A stretch of 57,468 nucleotides of DNA from Desulfosporosinus shakirovi (GCF_020595055.1 NZ_JAJDOO010000005.1:138016-195483); one strand, 5' to 3'; shown: positions 17,920 through 26,304, counted from the stretch's first letter. A program made the numbers and translations. The notes: generated by a model from the sequence alone, not told the origin.

Positions 17920-18585
17920 TTATTCCGTTCTTCCTCCCAATTCTTGCAACTTTAGAATATCCAGCAAGAACACTGTTTTTCGATTACGTTTGATAACCCC
18001 GTCCCTTTCCCATCGATTCAAGAGCATCGAAGCGGTCTGCCGAGAGCTCCCAACGGCTAGGGCAATATCCTCCACTGATAAACCTAGATTTATAAACGTG
18101 CCTTCTTGTCCAACAACCCCTTTTTCCTTGGCTGCATCCAGTAAAAAGCGAGCAAGCCGTTTATCGATATCAAGGAACGCCAGATTTTCAATGATACGAA
18201 GTGTATTCCCTAAGCTATCTCCTAAAGCCTTAACCATACTAATGAGTATGGTAGGGTTATTGAGCATAAAAAAATGAAAAGCCTTAGTATTTATTGCCAA
18301 AATCTTGGTGACTTCTCTCGCTTCGGCGAAGGTCTTTGAATGACTGCTATAAATATCACCTTGTTCCAAAAAAGAGATGGTGAACTCTTTTCCATCCGGA
18401 TAGGCGAGATAAATGCGGACTTTACCTTCCAGCACGATCATGATGAAATTATCTTTGCTGTCTGGTTCAAAGATACGTTTATTCTTTTTATAATCTCTTT
18501 CCTGAGCATTGCCTTGAAGAATTCCCAATTGTTCATCGCTTAAAGCTCTAAAAAGCGGGATTTCCCTCAGTTCAGTTAACTTCAT
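17920..18585 (-). CDS. CooA-like Crp/Fnr family regulator, probable CO sensor
   Basis: 221 residues from the ATG at 18585, chosen because AGGAG precedes it; an in-frame ATG 21 bases upstream has no ribosome site. The cyclic-nucleotide-type beta-roll (about 10-120), long dimer helix and C-terminal winged helix (VEDIALAVGSSRQTASMLLNRWE) are all visible. The segment GDIYSSHSKTFAEA aligns with the haem-ligand segment of CooA, keeping the essential His (His82 here, His77 in Rhodospirillum) while the ferric-state Cys is Ser. Carboxydothermus-type CooA shows a similar sequence style. It lies directly upstream of cooS. CO sensing is therefore a good inference, though a redox-type Crp/Fnr protein is not excluded. 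Confidence 0.75.
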   Translation of the reverse strand: MKLTELREIPLFRALSDEQLGILQGNAQERDYKKNKRIFEPDSKDNFIMIVLEGKVRIYLAYPDGKEFTISFLEQGDIYSSHSKTFAEAREVTKILAINTKAFHFFMLNNPTILISMVKALGDSLGNTLRIIENLAFLDIDKRLARFLLDAAKEKGVVGQEGTFINLGLSVEDIALAVGSSRQTASMLLNRWERDGVIKRNRKTVFLLDILKLQELGGRTE

Positions 18586-18713
18586 GATTGACAGAACTCC
18601 TAGCATATTTAATTACCCAAGTAGTACATGAAATAAGTATATCACACAGGGTATATGCTTAACCAACCCAAGTCTTGATGTACATTCCCAGTATTGAACC
18701 GACGTTGTAAATA

Positions 18714-18747
18714 TCCGCTAGTTGATTCTTCTACATCAGCTAGCGGA
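18714..18747 (-). terminator. Hairpin downstream of the GNAT gene
   Basis: TCCGCTAG ... CTAGCGGA stem extended by TTGAT/ATCA, about 80 bases past the GNAT stop on the minus strand. The U-tract is poor. Likely transcript end. Confidence 0.5.
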
Positions 18748-18824
18748 AAACACACTTGTTCATATTTCTTATCAATAAATTGATGTCATAAAGAACAAAA
18801 CTCCATCTTAAAGAACTTCTTCCC

Positions 18825-19148
18825 TTAATGCTTTCCGTCAATCCTGCATACCACAGTTTGATCATAGGTATCCTTAGAAAGGATATCAGGATACTGCTTC
18901 TTATGTCGTCTTAGCCAGATATTGGCATAGGAACAGGTGGCAGTAGCTTTAAATCCTTCTTTCCTGAAATACTCAGCTACTACTTCCATCATCTGCCCAG
19001 CAACCCCATAACCTCTCAAAAGCGGATTAACATAGGTATGATCTATATCCATCTCTCCGTTTTCTTTACGAATAAAAGTAGTCTCACACATCAATTCGCC
19101 TTTTTCATCGGTGCTATAAATACGTCCCTTTTCATAGTTCCAGTTCAT
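18825..19148 (-). CDS. Small GNAT-like N-acetyltransferase (YjdJ type)
   Basis: 107 residues from the ATG at 19148 with GGAGG at good spacing; an upstream in-frame ATG lacks one. The protein has the short fold of the YjdJ/Gcn5-related (PF14542) group: TTFIRKENGEMDIDHTYVNPLLRGYGVAGQMM contains the strand before motif A and the RGxGVA acetyl-CoA loop. These proteins may acetylate small molecules or proteins; substrates are unknown. Single gene, divergent from the MGMT gene. Confidence 0.82.
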   Translation of the reverse strand: MNWNYEKGRIYSTDEKGELMCETTFIRKENGEMDIDHTYVNPLLRGYGVAGQMMEVVAEYFRKEGFKATATCSYANIWLRRHKKQYPDILSKDTYDQTVVCRIDGKH

Positions 19149-19414
19149 GTCTTTCCTCCAATTTTTGACTTGATTGATACTTATCACTCAAACAAGCATA
19201 TCAAAATTCTTACTTATATATGTTTAACTATCTTTACCAAAGTAAAGTAAAATAAAGCCCTCGAGTAGGGTTGCTATATAGTACGTCTAATGTATGATGG
19301 ATACGAAACAACTAATTATTCAGGGTAGGACAGCATGAGTAATTAAAATTGACTATTGCCTGATTAATTTAGTGTGGCAAAGATACCGATAATAAACGAT
19401 TGGCAGGTGAATAA

Positions 19415-19729
19415 ATGGACAGAAAAGAATTCTCGAATAAAGTTTATGAGATTGTTAAAGCTATCCCCTTCGGCAAGGTTGCCACATATGGAATGATTGC
19501 CATGTTATCGGGTTACCCACGACGTTCAAGAATGGTTGGGCAAGCACTGCATCATGCCCCAGATTCCCTCAACATCCCTTGCCATCGGGTTGTGAACCAC
19601 CAAGGTCGTTTAACTCCCGGATGGACAGATCAAAAACAACTCCTGTACAATGAAGGTATTCACTTAAAGGAAAACGAGTGCGTAGATTTGAAAAAATATT
19701 TGTGGGACGTTGCTTTAACATTTTTTTAG
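19415..19729 (+). CDS. Single-domain MGMT family protein (alkyltransferase-like)
   Basis: 104 residues covering only the C-terminal DNA-binding/active-site domain of O6-alkylguanine-DNA alkyltransferases. The helix-turn-helix (VATYGMIAMLSGYPRRSRMVGQAL) with its arginine finger and the active-site motif IPCHRVVN are present. Many single-domain alkyltransferase-like proteins replace the Cys by Trp; here the nucleophilic Cys is retained, so stoichiometric dealkylation is chemically possible. The usual N-terminal domain is absent. Its own terminator follows at 19802-19833. The ribosome site is GGCAGGTGA before the ATG. Confidence 0.87.
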   Translation: MDRKEFSNKVYEIVKAIPFGKVATYGMIAMLSGYPRRSRMVGQALHHAPDSLNIPCHRVVNHQGRLTPGWTDQKQLLYNEGIHLKENECVDLKKYLWDVALTFF

Positions 19730-19801
19730 CACTTTAATATTATCATGTCTTAAGGACGAAACCCATGCATTGTTTATAAGAAAAGATTTTCTTTATACAC
19801 C

Positions 19802-19833
19802 AACGCCTGAGCCATTGTGTCTCAGCGTTTTTT
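19802..19833 (+). terminator. Terminator of the MGMT-family gene
   Basis: Stem AACGC-C-TGAG / CTCA-GCGTT followed by TTTTTTAT on the plus strand, 72 bases past the stop. Confidence 0.75.
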
Positions 19834-20024
19834 ATATTCTAAAACCTAAATATCTATACTTTTTGTTACAATTTCTCTTTACTTATACTTCATACTAATT
19901 TATAATAATTATAATACTAATATTATTATTTACCATTTATTATTCCACTTCTCCTGTATACCAGAACATTTTACTGTCGAACCCGGTAGACTTATTTAAT
20001 AATTTACATCGCATTCAGAAAGTC

Positions 20025-20050
20025 AACAAGTGTACTTGTCAACACTTGTT
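20025..20050 (+). promoter_or_regulatory. Candidate operator upstream of the DoxX-like gene
   Basis: Perfect 9-base inverted repeat AACAAGTGT / ACACTTGTT separated by eight bases, 74 bases before the DoxX-like start. The symmetry and spacing fit a dimeric repressor or activator site. A partial third copy (AACTTGT) follows at about 20057. No matching regulator gene is adjacent. Confidence 0.45.
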
Positions 20051-20123
20051 TATATAAACTTGTATTCTCTTTAGATTTAACCTTGATAGAAAAAATTCAT
20101 AAGAATATTAGGAGGGGAATTTT

Positions 20124-20678
20124 ATGTCGTCTTATTTTGAAGCTGTAAAAACACAATTAAAGGATCGGAAAGTGGCCTTTTTAGTGATCATCTTCACTGT
20201 AGCAAGACTAATTTATGGATGGGCATGGGTAGAATCCGCATCTCACAAGTTAGTTTGGTTTTCTGATGGTAAACTTAATTCGGCTGGGAAAATCGAAAGT
20301 CTCGTTACTAACATAGCCGGCCCAAAGGTTTCTAGTTTCGATCCACTTTACATCAACAAAGGATTTTCTTGGGTTGCACAAAATATCTTTCTAGGTATGC
20401 CAGGAGTCACTGATACCTTAGTAGTAATTTTTGAAATTTTAGTAGGCCTATCAATGCTGCTAGGATTTCGGATATTCTGGTTTGCTCTTATAGCAATGTT
20501 TATGAATGTTCAGTTCCTAGCTGGTGGATCATTTAATAATTTCGGCTATATTTGGACTAACTTAGGATTTTTGAAATTTGCTCAATATGCCGAGCTTCTG
20601 GGAGTAAGTGGATTCCTGAAATATAAAAAAAACAAGAAATTATTAAGTGAGTGTAAGCGGGAATTATCAACTACTTAA
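20124..20678 (+). CDS. DoxX/DoxD-like integral membrane protein
   Basis: 184 residues with four hydrophobic segments: FLVIIFTVARLIYGWAW (about 20-36), a region near 95-112 (TLVVIFEILVGLSMLLGF), 114-130 and 140-160. The ARLIYGWAWVESASHK segment and the later GGSFNNFGYIW segment resemble the DoxX/DoxD family, whose best-known member is the small subunit of thiosulfate:quinone oxidoreductase. No partner subunit is nearby, so the reaction is unknown. AGGAGG precedes the ATG. An inverted repeat upstream suggests specific regulation. Confidence 0.75.
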   Translation: MSSYFEAVKTQLKDRKVAFLVIIFTVARLIYGWAWVESASHKLVWFSDGKLNSAGKIESLVTNIAGPKVSSFDPLYINKGFSWVAQNIFLGMPGVTDTLVVIFEILVGLSMLLGFRIFWFALIAMFMNVQFLAGGSFNNFGYIWTNLGFLKFAQYAELLGVSGFLKYKKNKKLLSECKRELSTT

Positions 20679-20788
20679 GGAACGTAAATAGTCAATCTCG
20701 CTGTCTTGTACCCTCTACTTATACCAGGGGAAGAGATAGTTCCTGAACAAATTCCAATTTATATCGCTTGAGCTTGGAAAAGTTCAGA

Positions 20789-20820
20789 CAATTTGACGCC
20801 CCTGCATAGGGGCGTCAAAT
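20789..20820. terminator. Bidirectional terminator
   Basis: Perfect 14-base stem AATTTGACGCCCCT / AGGGGCGTCAAATT with a four-base loop between the convergent DoxX-like and MutS2-like genes. Confidence 0.88.
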
Positions 20821-20841
20821 TAAAAACCATAATCGATTAAA

Positions 20842-22794
20842 TTAATCATTAAACTTTAAATCCTCCTCATATTCGATCACTACATCGTGTCCTTTTTCTA
20901 ATTGGTGTCTGGCCTTGCGGTTTTCCACCGTATCGAAAATAATCGAAAAATCATAATCCTCAGGATAAAGTTTGGTTGCAGGAATAAAAAGCTTAATCCG
21001 CTTGTGATTAATAAGCTGCTTCTTATCTTTTATCTGCACTCCCAGCTCGCCTTTTTCATTGGTCCTCTTGTAAATAATACCAAGCAATTTTTGGGGGTAA
21101 ACTCTTACACTGTCGCCTATATTAAAGCTTTCGCTCCGTGAGGGTGATTTTTTCTTGGGAATTTCTTTTTGAATTTTGCTGTTGGAAACAGGATTTATCA
21201 TAGAGTTATCCTCATCAAACAAAATAGTTGGTGTATCTCGTGACACAGAGGATCTACCGCCATAGGCTTCCTTTTGGGCTCGCTTCAGCATATGCCCCGG
21301 AAATCCTAATCTTTGGGCAATGTATAAGGCACAGCTTTCTCCGGCCTCGCCAATTTGCAGCTTGTATAAAGGCTGTAAGTTTTCGCGATCAAATTCCATT
21401 CGGGCATTCATAAGTCCCTTTGTGTTCTTGGCAAAATCCTTTATCTCTGGGTAATGAGTGGTGGCAACAAAAAGACAGCCTCTCTGATTTAATTCAGCTA
21501 AAATTGCAATTGCCAGTCCCATTCCCTCAGCAGGATCTGTACCGGAGCCTAACTCATCAAGCAAAACAAGACTTTCCCTTGATACGCCTTGTAGAATAGC
21601 TACAATATTTTTGATATGGGATGAAAAAGTGGATAGATTTTCGGAAATACTTTGCCCATCACCGATATCGCAGTAAATGCTATTGTGCATACAAAATACA
21701 CTGCCATCCGACACAGGAACATGAAGTCCGCTTTGTGCCATAATTGACAGTAAGCCAATAGTTTTTAAGGCAACGGTTTTACCGCCTGTATTCGGCCCTG
21801 TAATCACAACACCGTTGATGGCGTCATCACCCAGACCCCCTCGGATTTCAAAATCAAGAGGCACACATAGATCCGGCTTCAATAAAGGGTGCCTTCCCTG
21901 CTTGATGATGATTTTTCGTTCCGTTGTAATGGACACAGGAACTGCTTTCATCTCGATGGACAGCTTGGCCTTGGCAAATATAAAGTCCAAGGTTTCCATG
22001 CAGTCCTTGTTTATTCTCAGCTCATTAATATGCTCTTCCACAAATACGGTAAGGGTGTATAATATTTTTCTAATCTCATTATCTTCATCAATTTGCAAAA
22101 CCGCCAATTCCTCCTGCAGTTTTCTCACTGCTGCAGGCTCCATAAAACAGGTGCTGCCTGTGCTTGAAGTATCAATGACTGTTCCGCTCAACTGATTTTT
22201 ATAGCCCTTTTTAACCGGCAATACAAACCGACCATTACGGATGGTGACATATCCATCTGTGAACCATTCCTTTTTACTGCGCAGTATCCCTTCAAGCTTT
22301 AGTTTAACGGCTGTTTTTGTGTTTTCTATTTTTCTGCGTATATCACGAAGGACAGGAGAAGCACCATCGTCAACCGCTTCATTTCTGATACAGCGCTCAA
22401 TTTCCTCAAAAAGCATATCCATTTGACTGAAAGAATGACCATAAAACCCTATATCCGTATTGAAAGCTTCAGCCTTTTTAAGATATTTCTTCATTCTTTT
22501 GCATGAAGAAATAAAACCACAGATACTAGTAAGCTGTCCAGGGGTCAGCATAGAGCCTTTCACTGTTAGATCCAGGATTTTATCCAGCTCTTTCATTGAG
22601 GCCAGGGGCGGTGTACCTATACCCTCTAAAATTTTGCGTGCCTCTGTTGTTTCCTGCATTTTGGATTTGCACTCTCGCTCACTTAAAAACGGCTTTAGTG
22701 AGAGCAATTTTTCGATTGCCTTTTCGGATAGTGCGTGTTGGGCTAAAATTTCAAGTATAATATTAAATTCCAGTGTATTGTTTACGTTCATCAA
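20842..22794 (-). CDS. MutS2-like ATPase lacking the Smr nuclease domain
   Basis: 650 residues, against about 780 for MutS2. The helical core/clamp region covers about 1-310 and the MutS-type ATPase about 320-540, with Walker A GPNTGGKTVALKT, Walker B SLVLLDELGSGTDP and the downstream ATTHYPE motif. After a linker comes a KOW-like segment (SFNIGDSVRVYP). The C-terminal Smr endonuclease domain of MutS2 is missing, replaced by a short acidic tail. B. subtilis MutS2 acts on collided ribosomes, so this shorter paralog may act on stalled ribosomes without cutting RNA. The 450-base structured leader with terminator-like hairpins fits that reading. A DNA-recombination role remains possible. AAGGAGG precedes the ATG-ATG start. 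Confidence 0.85.
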   Translation of the reverse strand: MMNVNNTLEFNIILEILAQHALSEKAIEKLLSLKPFLSERECKSKMQETTEARKILEGIGTPPLASMKELDKILDLTVKGSMLTPGQLTSICGFISSCKRMKKYLKKAEAFNTDIGFYGHSFSQMDMLFEEIERCIRNEAVDDGASPVLRDIRRKIENTKTAVKLKLEGILRSKKEWFTDGYVTIRNGRFVLPVKKGYKNQLSGTVIDTSSTGSTCFMEPAAVRKLQEELAVLQIDEDNEIRKILYTLTVFVEEHINELRINKDCMETLDFIFAKAKLSIEMKAVPVSITTERKIIIKQGRHPLLKPDLCVPLDFEIRGGLGDDAINGVVITGPNTGGKTVALKTIGLLSIMAQSGLHVPVSDGSVFCMHNSIYCDIGDGQSISENLSTFSSHIKNIVAILQGVSRESLVLLDELGSGTDPAEGMGLAIAILAELNQRGCLFVATTHYPEIKDFAKNTKGLMNARMEFDRENLQPLYKLQIGEAGESCALYIAQRLGFPGHMLKRAQKEAYGGRSSVSRDTPTILFDEDNSMINPVSNSKIQKEIPKKKSPSRSESFNIGDSVRVYPQKLLGIIYKRTNEKGELGVQIKDKKQLINHKRIKLFIPATKLYPEDYDFSIIFDTVENRKARHQLEKGHDVVIEYEEDLKFND

Positions 22795-22818
22795 AAATCC
22801 TCCTTATAACAATGAAAA

Positions 22819-22891
22819 TGCCCACAAGAGAGATCGCCTTATTTTTAGGATCATTTAATTCCCAAAAATACGCAGAATACTCCTGTGGGCA
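22819..22891 (-). promoter_or_regulatory. Second leader hairpin next to the MutS2-like start
   Basis: Twelve-base outer arms (TGCCCACAAGAG / CTCCTGTGGGCA, one mismatch) enclose an inner imperfect stem built from ATTTTTAGGA-like arms. On the transcript it ends 24 bases before the ATG and is followed by TTTTCATTGTT. It could be a second attenuator or a structure that controls access to the ribosome site. Confidence 0.6.
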
Positions 22892-22930
22892 ATGATTTTA
22901 GCTGACGATAAAATCACATAACTATATTGA

Positions 22931-22972
22931 GAAAAATAAATAGAGTGTAACAGGACATGCCCGTTACACTCT
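22931..22972 (-). terminator. Leader terminator upstream of the MutS2-like gene
   Basis: Perfect 10-base stem AGAGTGTAAC / GTTACACTCT with an 11-base loop, followed on the transcript by ATTTATTTTT. It stands 137 bases ahead of the coding region and about 270 bases after the promoter, with no real gene before it, so it is most likely an attenuator. Confidence 0.75.
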
Positions 22973-23114
22973 ACAAAACTATACGATAATAATCGCCATA
23001 GTTTCAATGTCAGCACTGTTGTCTTATCGACAAAGGTTGACACTGATATAACTCAAATGGTTATTGTAGGAAGCAATCTGTAAGGCGTTATCCAAAAGCG
23101 CAAAGGTTGCGCTT

Positions 23115-23153
23115 TCAGAAAGGCAAACTTAAAAAAGCAGGTTTAAAACCCAC
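23115..23153 (-). CDS. Candidate 12-residue leader peptide
   Basis: GTG-started frame encoding a mostly hydrophobic peptide (GFKPAFLSLPF after the start). A GAGAGAGG ribosome site lies upstream, but at a rather long 14 bases. Its stop codon coincides with the base of the hairpin at 23095-23115, so a stalled ribosome would alter folding of the downstream leader. Low certainty. Confidence 0.3.
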   Translation of the reverse strand: MGFKPAFLSLPF

Positions 23154-23249
23154 GTTTTATAAAGTAACCTCTCTCAACTGTTTAGTTGAAAATCACCATT
23201 ACAGACACATTTAACAAAAAAACCATCCTCTCATTTTTAGGTATACCCT

Positions 23250-23279
23250 AGTTTATTACATTTCTGTGGCATATGTCAA
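23250..23279 (-). promoter_or_regulatory. Promoter of the MutS2-like transcript
   Basis: On the minus strand TTGACA (23279-23274) is followed after 18 bases by TAAACT (23255-23250). The -35 is perfect, the -10 is close to consensus. Predicted start is near 23243. Confidence 0.6.
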
Positions 23280-23403
23280 TTGTAGTTGCGCCCACCACTT
23301 ATGTGAAAAAGTGATGGGCGATACTCCTTTGCAATGTTTATCCGTTGAAAGAATTTACTGAACCAGAAGTGTACCAGAACGACGAAACAACAAAAGCCAA
23401 CTT

Positions 23404-23937
23404 TTATTGAAGCAATGCTGATTTCTGTAAGGAGCCGTAGATACTCTTTGTCAGGATTCCTGCAACAATTGTTCCAACGAAGGCGGTTATGCTTGAAGAT
23501 AATAGTGCGATCTTCCAGTCAAGGTGAAAGACATAAATCAATCCTACCATAACGCAAAGGTTGCCTGTCACTGCAGTCCCCAGCATTGCTATTATATGGT
23601 GGCTTAATTTCTCCATAGAAAATCTACTGGAAATTAGTGAGTAGACAATCGATCCTATGACATTGGCGAATAAGAAGAAAAAACCCAGTGGTGAATAGCC
23701 CGTAGCCATGGCTACTACGGCTTCTACTACTCCAGCGATAATACCCGCGGGTTGTCTGTACATTAAAACAATCAGACCTGTAAAGAATGCCCAGCATGTA
23801 CCATTAAGAAGTAAGAGGGTTGGATCCAATATTGCATCAATACGACCTGTAACCTGCATCATAATTAGCATTACAATCCCGATGATGACAGAGCCTACTA
23901 GTGCTTTTGTGTCAGTTCTGAAGATTTTTCCGTTCAT
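23404..23937 (-). CDS. ECF transporter substrate-binding (S) component
   Basis: 177 residues with about five to six hydrophobic helices and no soluble domain, typical of S components (EcfS). The pattern resembles YkoE-type proteins: an N-terminal helix, then a conserved region with MYRQPAGIIAGVVEAVVAMATGYSPLGF. It captures the vitamin or metal and delivers it to the shared energising module encoded just upstream. Because the operon sits under a cobalamin riboswitch, the likely substrate is cobalamin, a corrinoid or a precursor, rather than the thiamine precursor moved by B. subtilis YkoE. Last gene of a three-gene operon, 27 bases after the T component. Confidence 0.8.
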   Translation of the reverse strand: MNGKIFRTDTKALVGSVIIGIVMLIMMQVTGRIDAILDPTLLLLNGTCWAFFTGLIVLMYRQPAGIIAGVVEAVVAMATGYSPLGFFFLFANVIGSIVYSLISSRFSMEKLSHHIIAMLGTAVTGNLCVMVGLIYVFHLDWKIALLSSSITAFVGTIVAGILTKSIYGSLQKSALLQ

Positions 23938-23964
23938 TTAAATTCTCCTCCTAAATTCATCTAA

Positions 23965-24702
23965 TTATATTAATGGTAATACCTTACTAATAAGGCTAAT
24001 GATTATCACCGCTAACATCGCAAAGATTAAAACAGTATCGTAAGACTTAAGCGCTATATCTGAAGTAAAGGTACGGGTTTTAGTTCGTCCGTAGCCTCTT
24101 AACTCCATGGCCAGGGCAGTTTCCGTGGCACGTCGAACGGAACGATATAAAAAAGGTAGAAAGGTTGGGAAAATACCTTTGAGATTGTCCCATGCGCTTT
24201 CCATTCTAAGGCCTCGAGTACGTTGGCTATCGATTATAGATATATATTCAGCTTTCATGAGTGGGAGGAAACGGACGCTTAGTCCCACTAACATGGAAAA
24301 ACGATAAGGTATTTTGAATTTCATGAGCATCAACGTAAACTCTTGAGGTGAGGCCGAGGTGAAAAATTGCATACTTGCAAAAACAATAATGCTAGCCTTA
24401 AGAAAGCCGGTGATCGCTAGAGGTAAAGCTTCACTGTATATTTCAAGAATCCCCCATTGGTAGATTAGAACCCCTTCACGGCAAAAAATCAGTTGCACGA
24501 CCAATATCTGAAGTCCCAAAAACAATAAGATTAAAATCACAACCTTATACTGTTTCAAGGAACCTGTTAAGATTAGCGAGGCCATAATGCCTGCCAATAA
24601 AACCACACACAACTGAACAGCAGTCCCACTAATCAGTGAAAAACAGATCATCAGAACATACCAGGCAAGCTTAGTCCTGGGATCAAGCATTGAAAGTCCC
24701 AT
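23965..24702 (-). CDS. ECF transporter transmembrane (T) component
   Basis: 245 residues of the CbiQ/EcfT family with five to six membrane helices. The two family arginine motifs are visible as SQRTRGLRMES and ALAMELRGYGRTKTR, which form the coupling helices that grip the ATPases. The gene start overlaps the end of the ATPase gene by 20 bases, so translation is coupled. Confidence 0.9.
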   Translation of the reverse strand: MGLSMLDPRTKLAWYVLMICFSLISGTAVQLCVVLLAGIMASLILTGSLKQYKVVILILLFLGLQILVVQLIFCREGVLIYQWGILEIYSEALPLAITGFLKASIIVFASMQFFTSASPQEFTLMLMKFKIPYRFSMLVGLSVRFLPLMKAEYISIIDSQRTRGLRMESAWDNLKGIFPTFLPFLYRSVRRATETALAMELRGYGRTKTRTFTSDIALKSYDTVLIFAMLAVIIISLISKVLPLI

Positions 24703-26233
24703 CTTTAACCTCCCTGAATGAAATAAGATTATGGAAATTCAGACCAATCTTTTTAAGCGTATCTAGATGTTGATCCAGATCTCTTGTGGAAATATCTAGT
24801 TGAATGCGGTGATCATGCAGGGCAACTAACCTATTAGAATAGTCTTTTGCCATGGTCAGATCGTGGGTGATAAGTAGGATTGTTTTGCCATTTTTCGATA
24901 AATGAAAGAGCTTATCCATGATCATATACCCTTGGTTCTCGTCAAGTCCTGAAGTCGGTTCGTCGGCGATAATAAATTCAGGATCACTGACGAGGATGGA
25001 GGCTAATGCCAAAAGCTGGCGCTGGCCACGGCTTAAGCGATGAGGGTGCATTTTCTTGTATCCCAGCAATCCCACAAATTCCAATGACTCCTCAATCTTC
25101 TGTTCTATTTTTTCATAAATATCACCCCTTAGCCTCAGTGAAAATCCAACTTCTTCTTCTAGGGTGCTTGCAAAGATCTGATAATCAGGGTTTTGAAATA
25201 GAAAGCCCACCCGTGATCGGATCTCTGCCAGTTTTTCCTTACTCAGAGGCTGGTTAAACACTTTAATTTCACCTTTAGAGGGCTTTAAGAGACCGATAAT
25301 CAGCTTAGCTAAGGTTGATTTTCCAGAGCCGTTTAAACCTATGATCGCTAAAAAGTCCCCCTTAAAAATATCTAAATGAATATCTTCACAACCCAACAAA
25401 TCGTTTTTGTACTGATAGGAGACATCGGTAATCTTCGCAATCATTTCACTAGATTTAACATGATTCGAATTGACAGAAGTGAGGCATTTTATCTTTTCTT
25501 TGCGATGTTCGATTTGCTCCTGGTAATATGCCTCTGGCAAATACTGTTTAACAATTTCACCTGATTGAATATAGAAGACTCTGTTGGCATAGTTGAGGAC
25601 TTCTTCAATTCGATCCATAACCAAAACAATGGTTTGATTCTGAGTTTTATTCAATTGACCTAACCGCTTATAAAGCTCATTTCGGCCCTGGGGATCAAGC
25701 TCAGCGGTCGGCTGGTCAAGAATTAAAATAGGGGCGTTGAGGGCTAAAACACTGGCCAAGACGACTCGTTGGGCCTGGCCGCCTGAAAGAGAAGCAGTTT
25801 GCCTACTTTCATAGCCCGACAGACCCACAAATTCTAAGGTGTCTTTAACCCTCTGATCAATTTCTTTTAAGGGAATTTCCAGATTACCGAGGCCGAATGC
25901 TACATCCTCGTAGACATCCAAACCGATAATTTGATTTTGGGGTTCCTGCATCATATATCCCACATAATCAGACATTTTATTGAGGCGCATATCCTTAATG
26001 TTTTGCCCCATGATTGTGACTCTTCCCGTTAACTCTGCGTTATGGTAGTGAGGGATAGCGCCTGTGATGCAATGCAGTAAAATTGATTTTCCAGAGGCTA
26101 CCCCCCCGGTAATGACAATAAAATCCCCTTGGTTGATTTCAAAGTCAATATTTTTAAGCGCAGGTTTCTCTTCATGCGGAAAGACGAGTTTTTCAATTGT
26201 AACTTTCGCAATTGTATTTTCAATCTTTTTCAT
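24683..26233 (-). CDS. ECF transporter ATPase, two ATP-binding domains in one chain
   Basis: 516 residues containing two complete ABC ATPase domains. Domain 1 (about 8-235) has Walker A GGVASGKS, signature LSGGQAQR and Walker B ILILDQPTAE. Domain 2 (about 265-490) has GLNGSGKS, signature LSRGQRQL and FIIADEPTSG. The fused layout matches YkoD-type subunits, which replace separate EcfA1 and EcfA2. First gene of the operon, preceded by a cobalamin riboswitch and its terminator. Confidence 0.92.
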   Translation of the reverse strand: MKKIENTIAKVTIEKLVFPHEEKPALKNIDFEINQGDFIVITGGVASGKSILLHCITGAIPHYHNAELTGRVTIMGQNIKDMRLNKMSDYVGYMMQEPQNQIIGLDVYEDVAFGLGNLEIPLKEIDQRVKDTLEFVGLSGYESRQTASLSGGQAQRVVLASVLALNAPILILDQPTAELDPQGRNELYKRLGQLNKTQNQTIVLVMDRIEEVLNYANRVFYIQSGEIVKQYLPEAYYQEQIEHRKEKIKCLTSVNSNHVKSSEMIAKITDVSYQYKNDLLGCEDIHLDIFKGDFLAIIGLNGSGKSTLAKLIIGLLKPSKGEIKVFNQPLSKEKLAEIRSRVGFLFQNPDYQIFASTLEEEVGFSLRLRGDIYEKIEQKIEESLEFVGLLGYKKMHPHRLSRGQRQLLALASILVSDPEFIIADEPTSGLDENQGYMIMDKLFHLSKNGKTILLITHDLTMAKDYSNRLVALHDHRIQLDISTRDLDQHLDTLKKIGLNFHNLISFREVKDGTFNA

Positions 26234-26254
26234 AGCAACTCCTAAGTATAGAAA

Positions 26255-26287
26255 TAAAAAAGTTCCAGCTTTAATAAGCTAGAACTT
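26255..26287 (-). terminator. Riboswitch expression-platform terminator
   Basis: On the minus strand AAGTTCTAGCTT / AAGCTGGAACTT pair around ATTA and are followed by TTTTTATTTC. It lies between the cobalamin aptamer and the ATPase start, so ligand binding is expected to favour this terminator. Confidence 0.85.
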
Positions 26288-26304
26288 TACCTTTGTCCTT
26301 TTGC

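Larger units (their letters stand above)
19730..20123. other. AT-rich intergenic region with terminator and operator-like dyad
   Basis: About 390 bases with the MGMT terminator, an extremely AT-rich block near 19840-19960 and the inverted repeat at 20025-20050. No gene seen. Confidence 0.5.
22795..23243 (-). other. Long structured leader of the MutS2-like gene
   Basis: Roughly 450 bases of untranslated leader. In transcript order it carries a seven-codon frame (23234-23211), a small TCAACT/AGTTGA hairpin, a GTG-started 12-codon frame at 23153-23115 whose stop touches a hairpin (AAAGCGCAA / TTTGCGCTTT, 23095-23115), the terminator 22931-22972 and the long hairpin 22819-22891. Short frame plus competing hairpins is the layout of ribosome-mediated attenuation, as in inducible antibiotic-resistance genes of the erm and ABC-F classes. 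Which short frame is translated is not certain. Confidence 0.55.

Noticed and set aside
21815-22195. 126-codon plus-strand frame opposite the MutS2-like gene
   Set aside because: Antisense shadow of a conserved ATPase.
22855-23043. 62-codon minus-strand frame in the leader of the MutS2-like gene
   Set aside because: GTG start without ribosome site; the frame runs through the terminator and hairpins, so it is chance.
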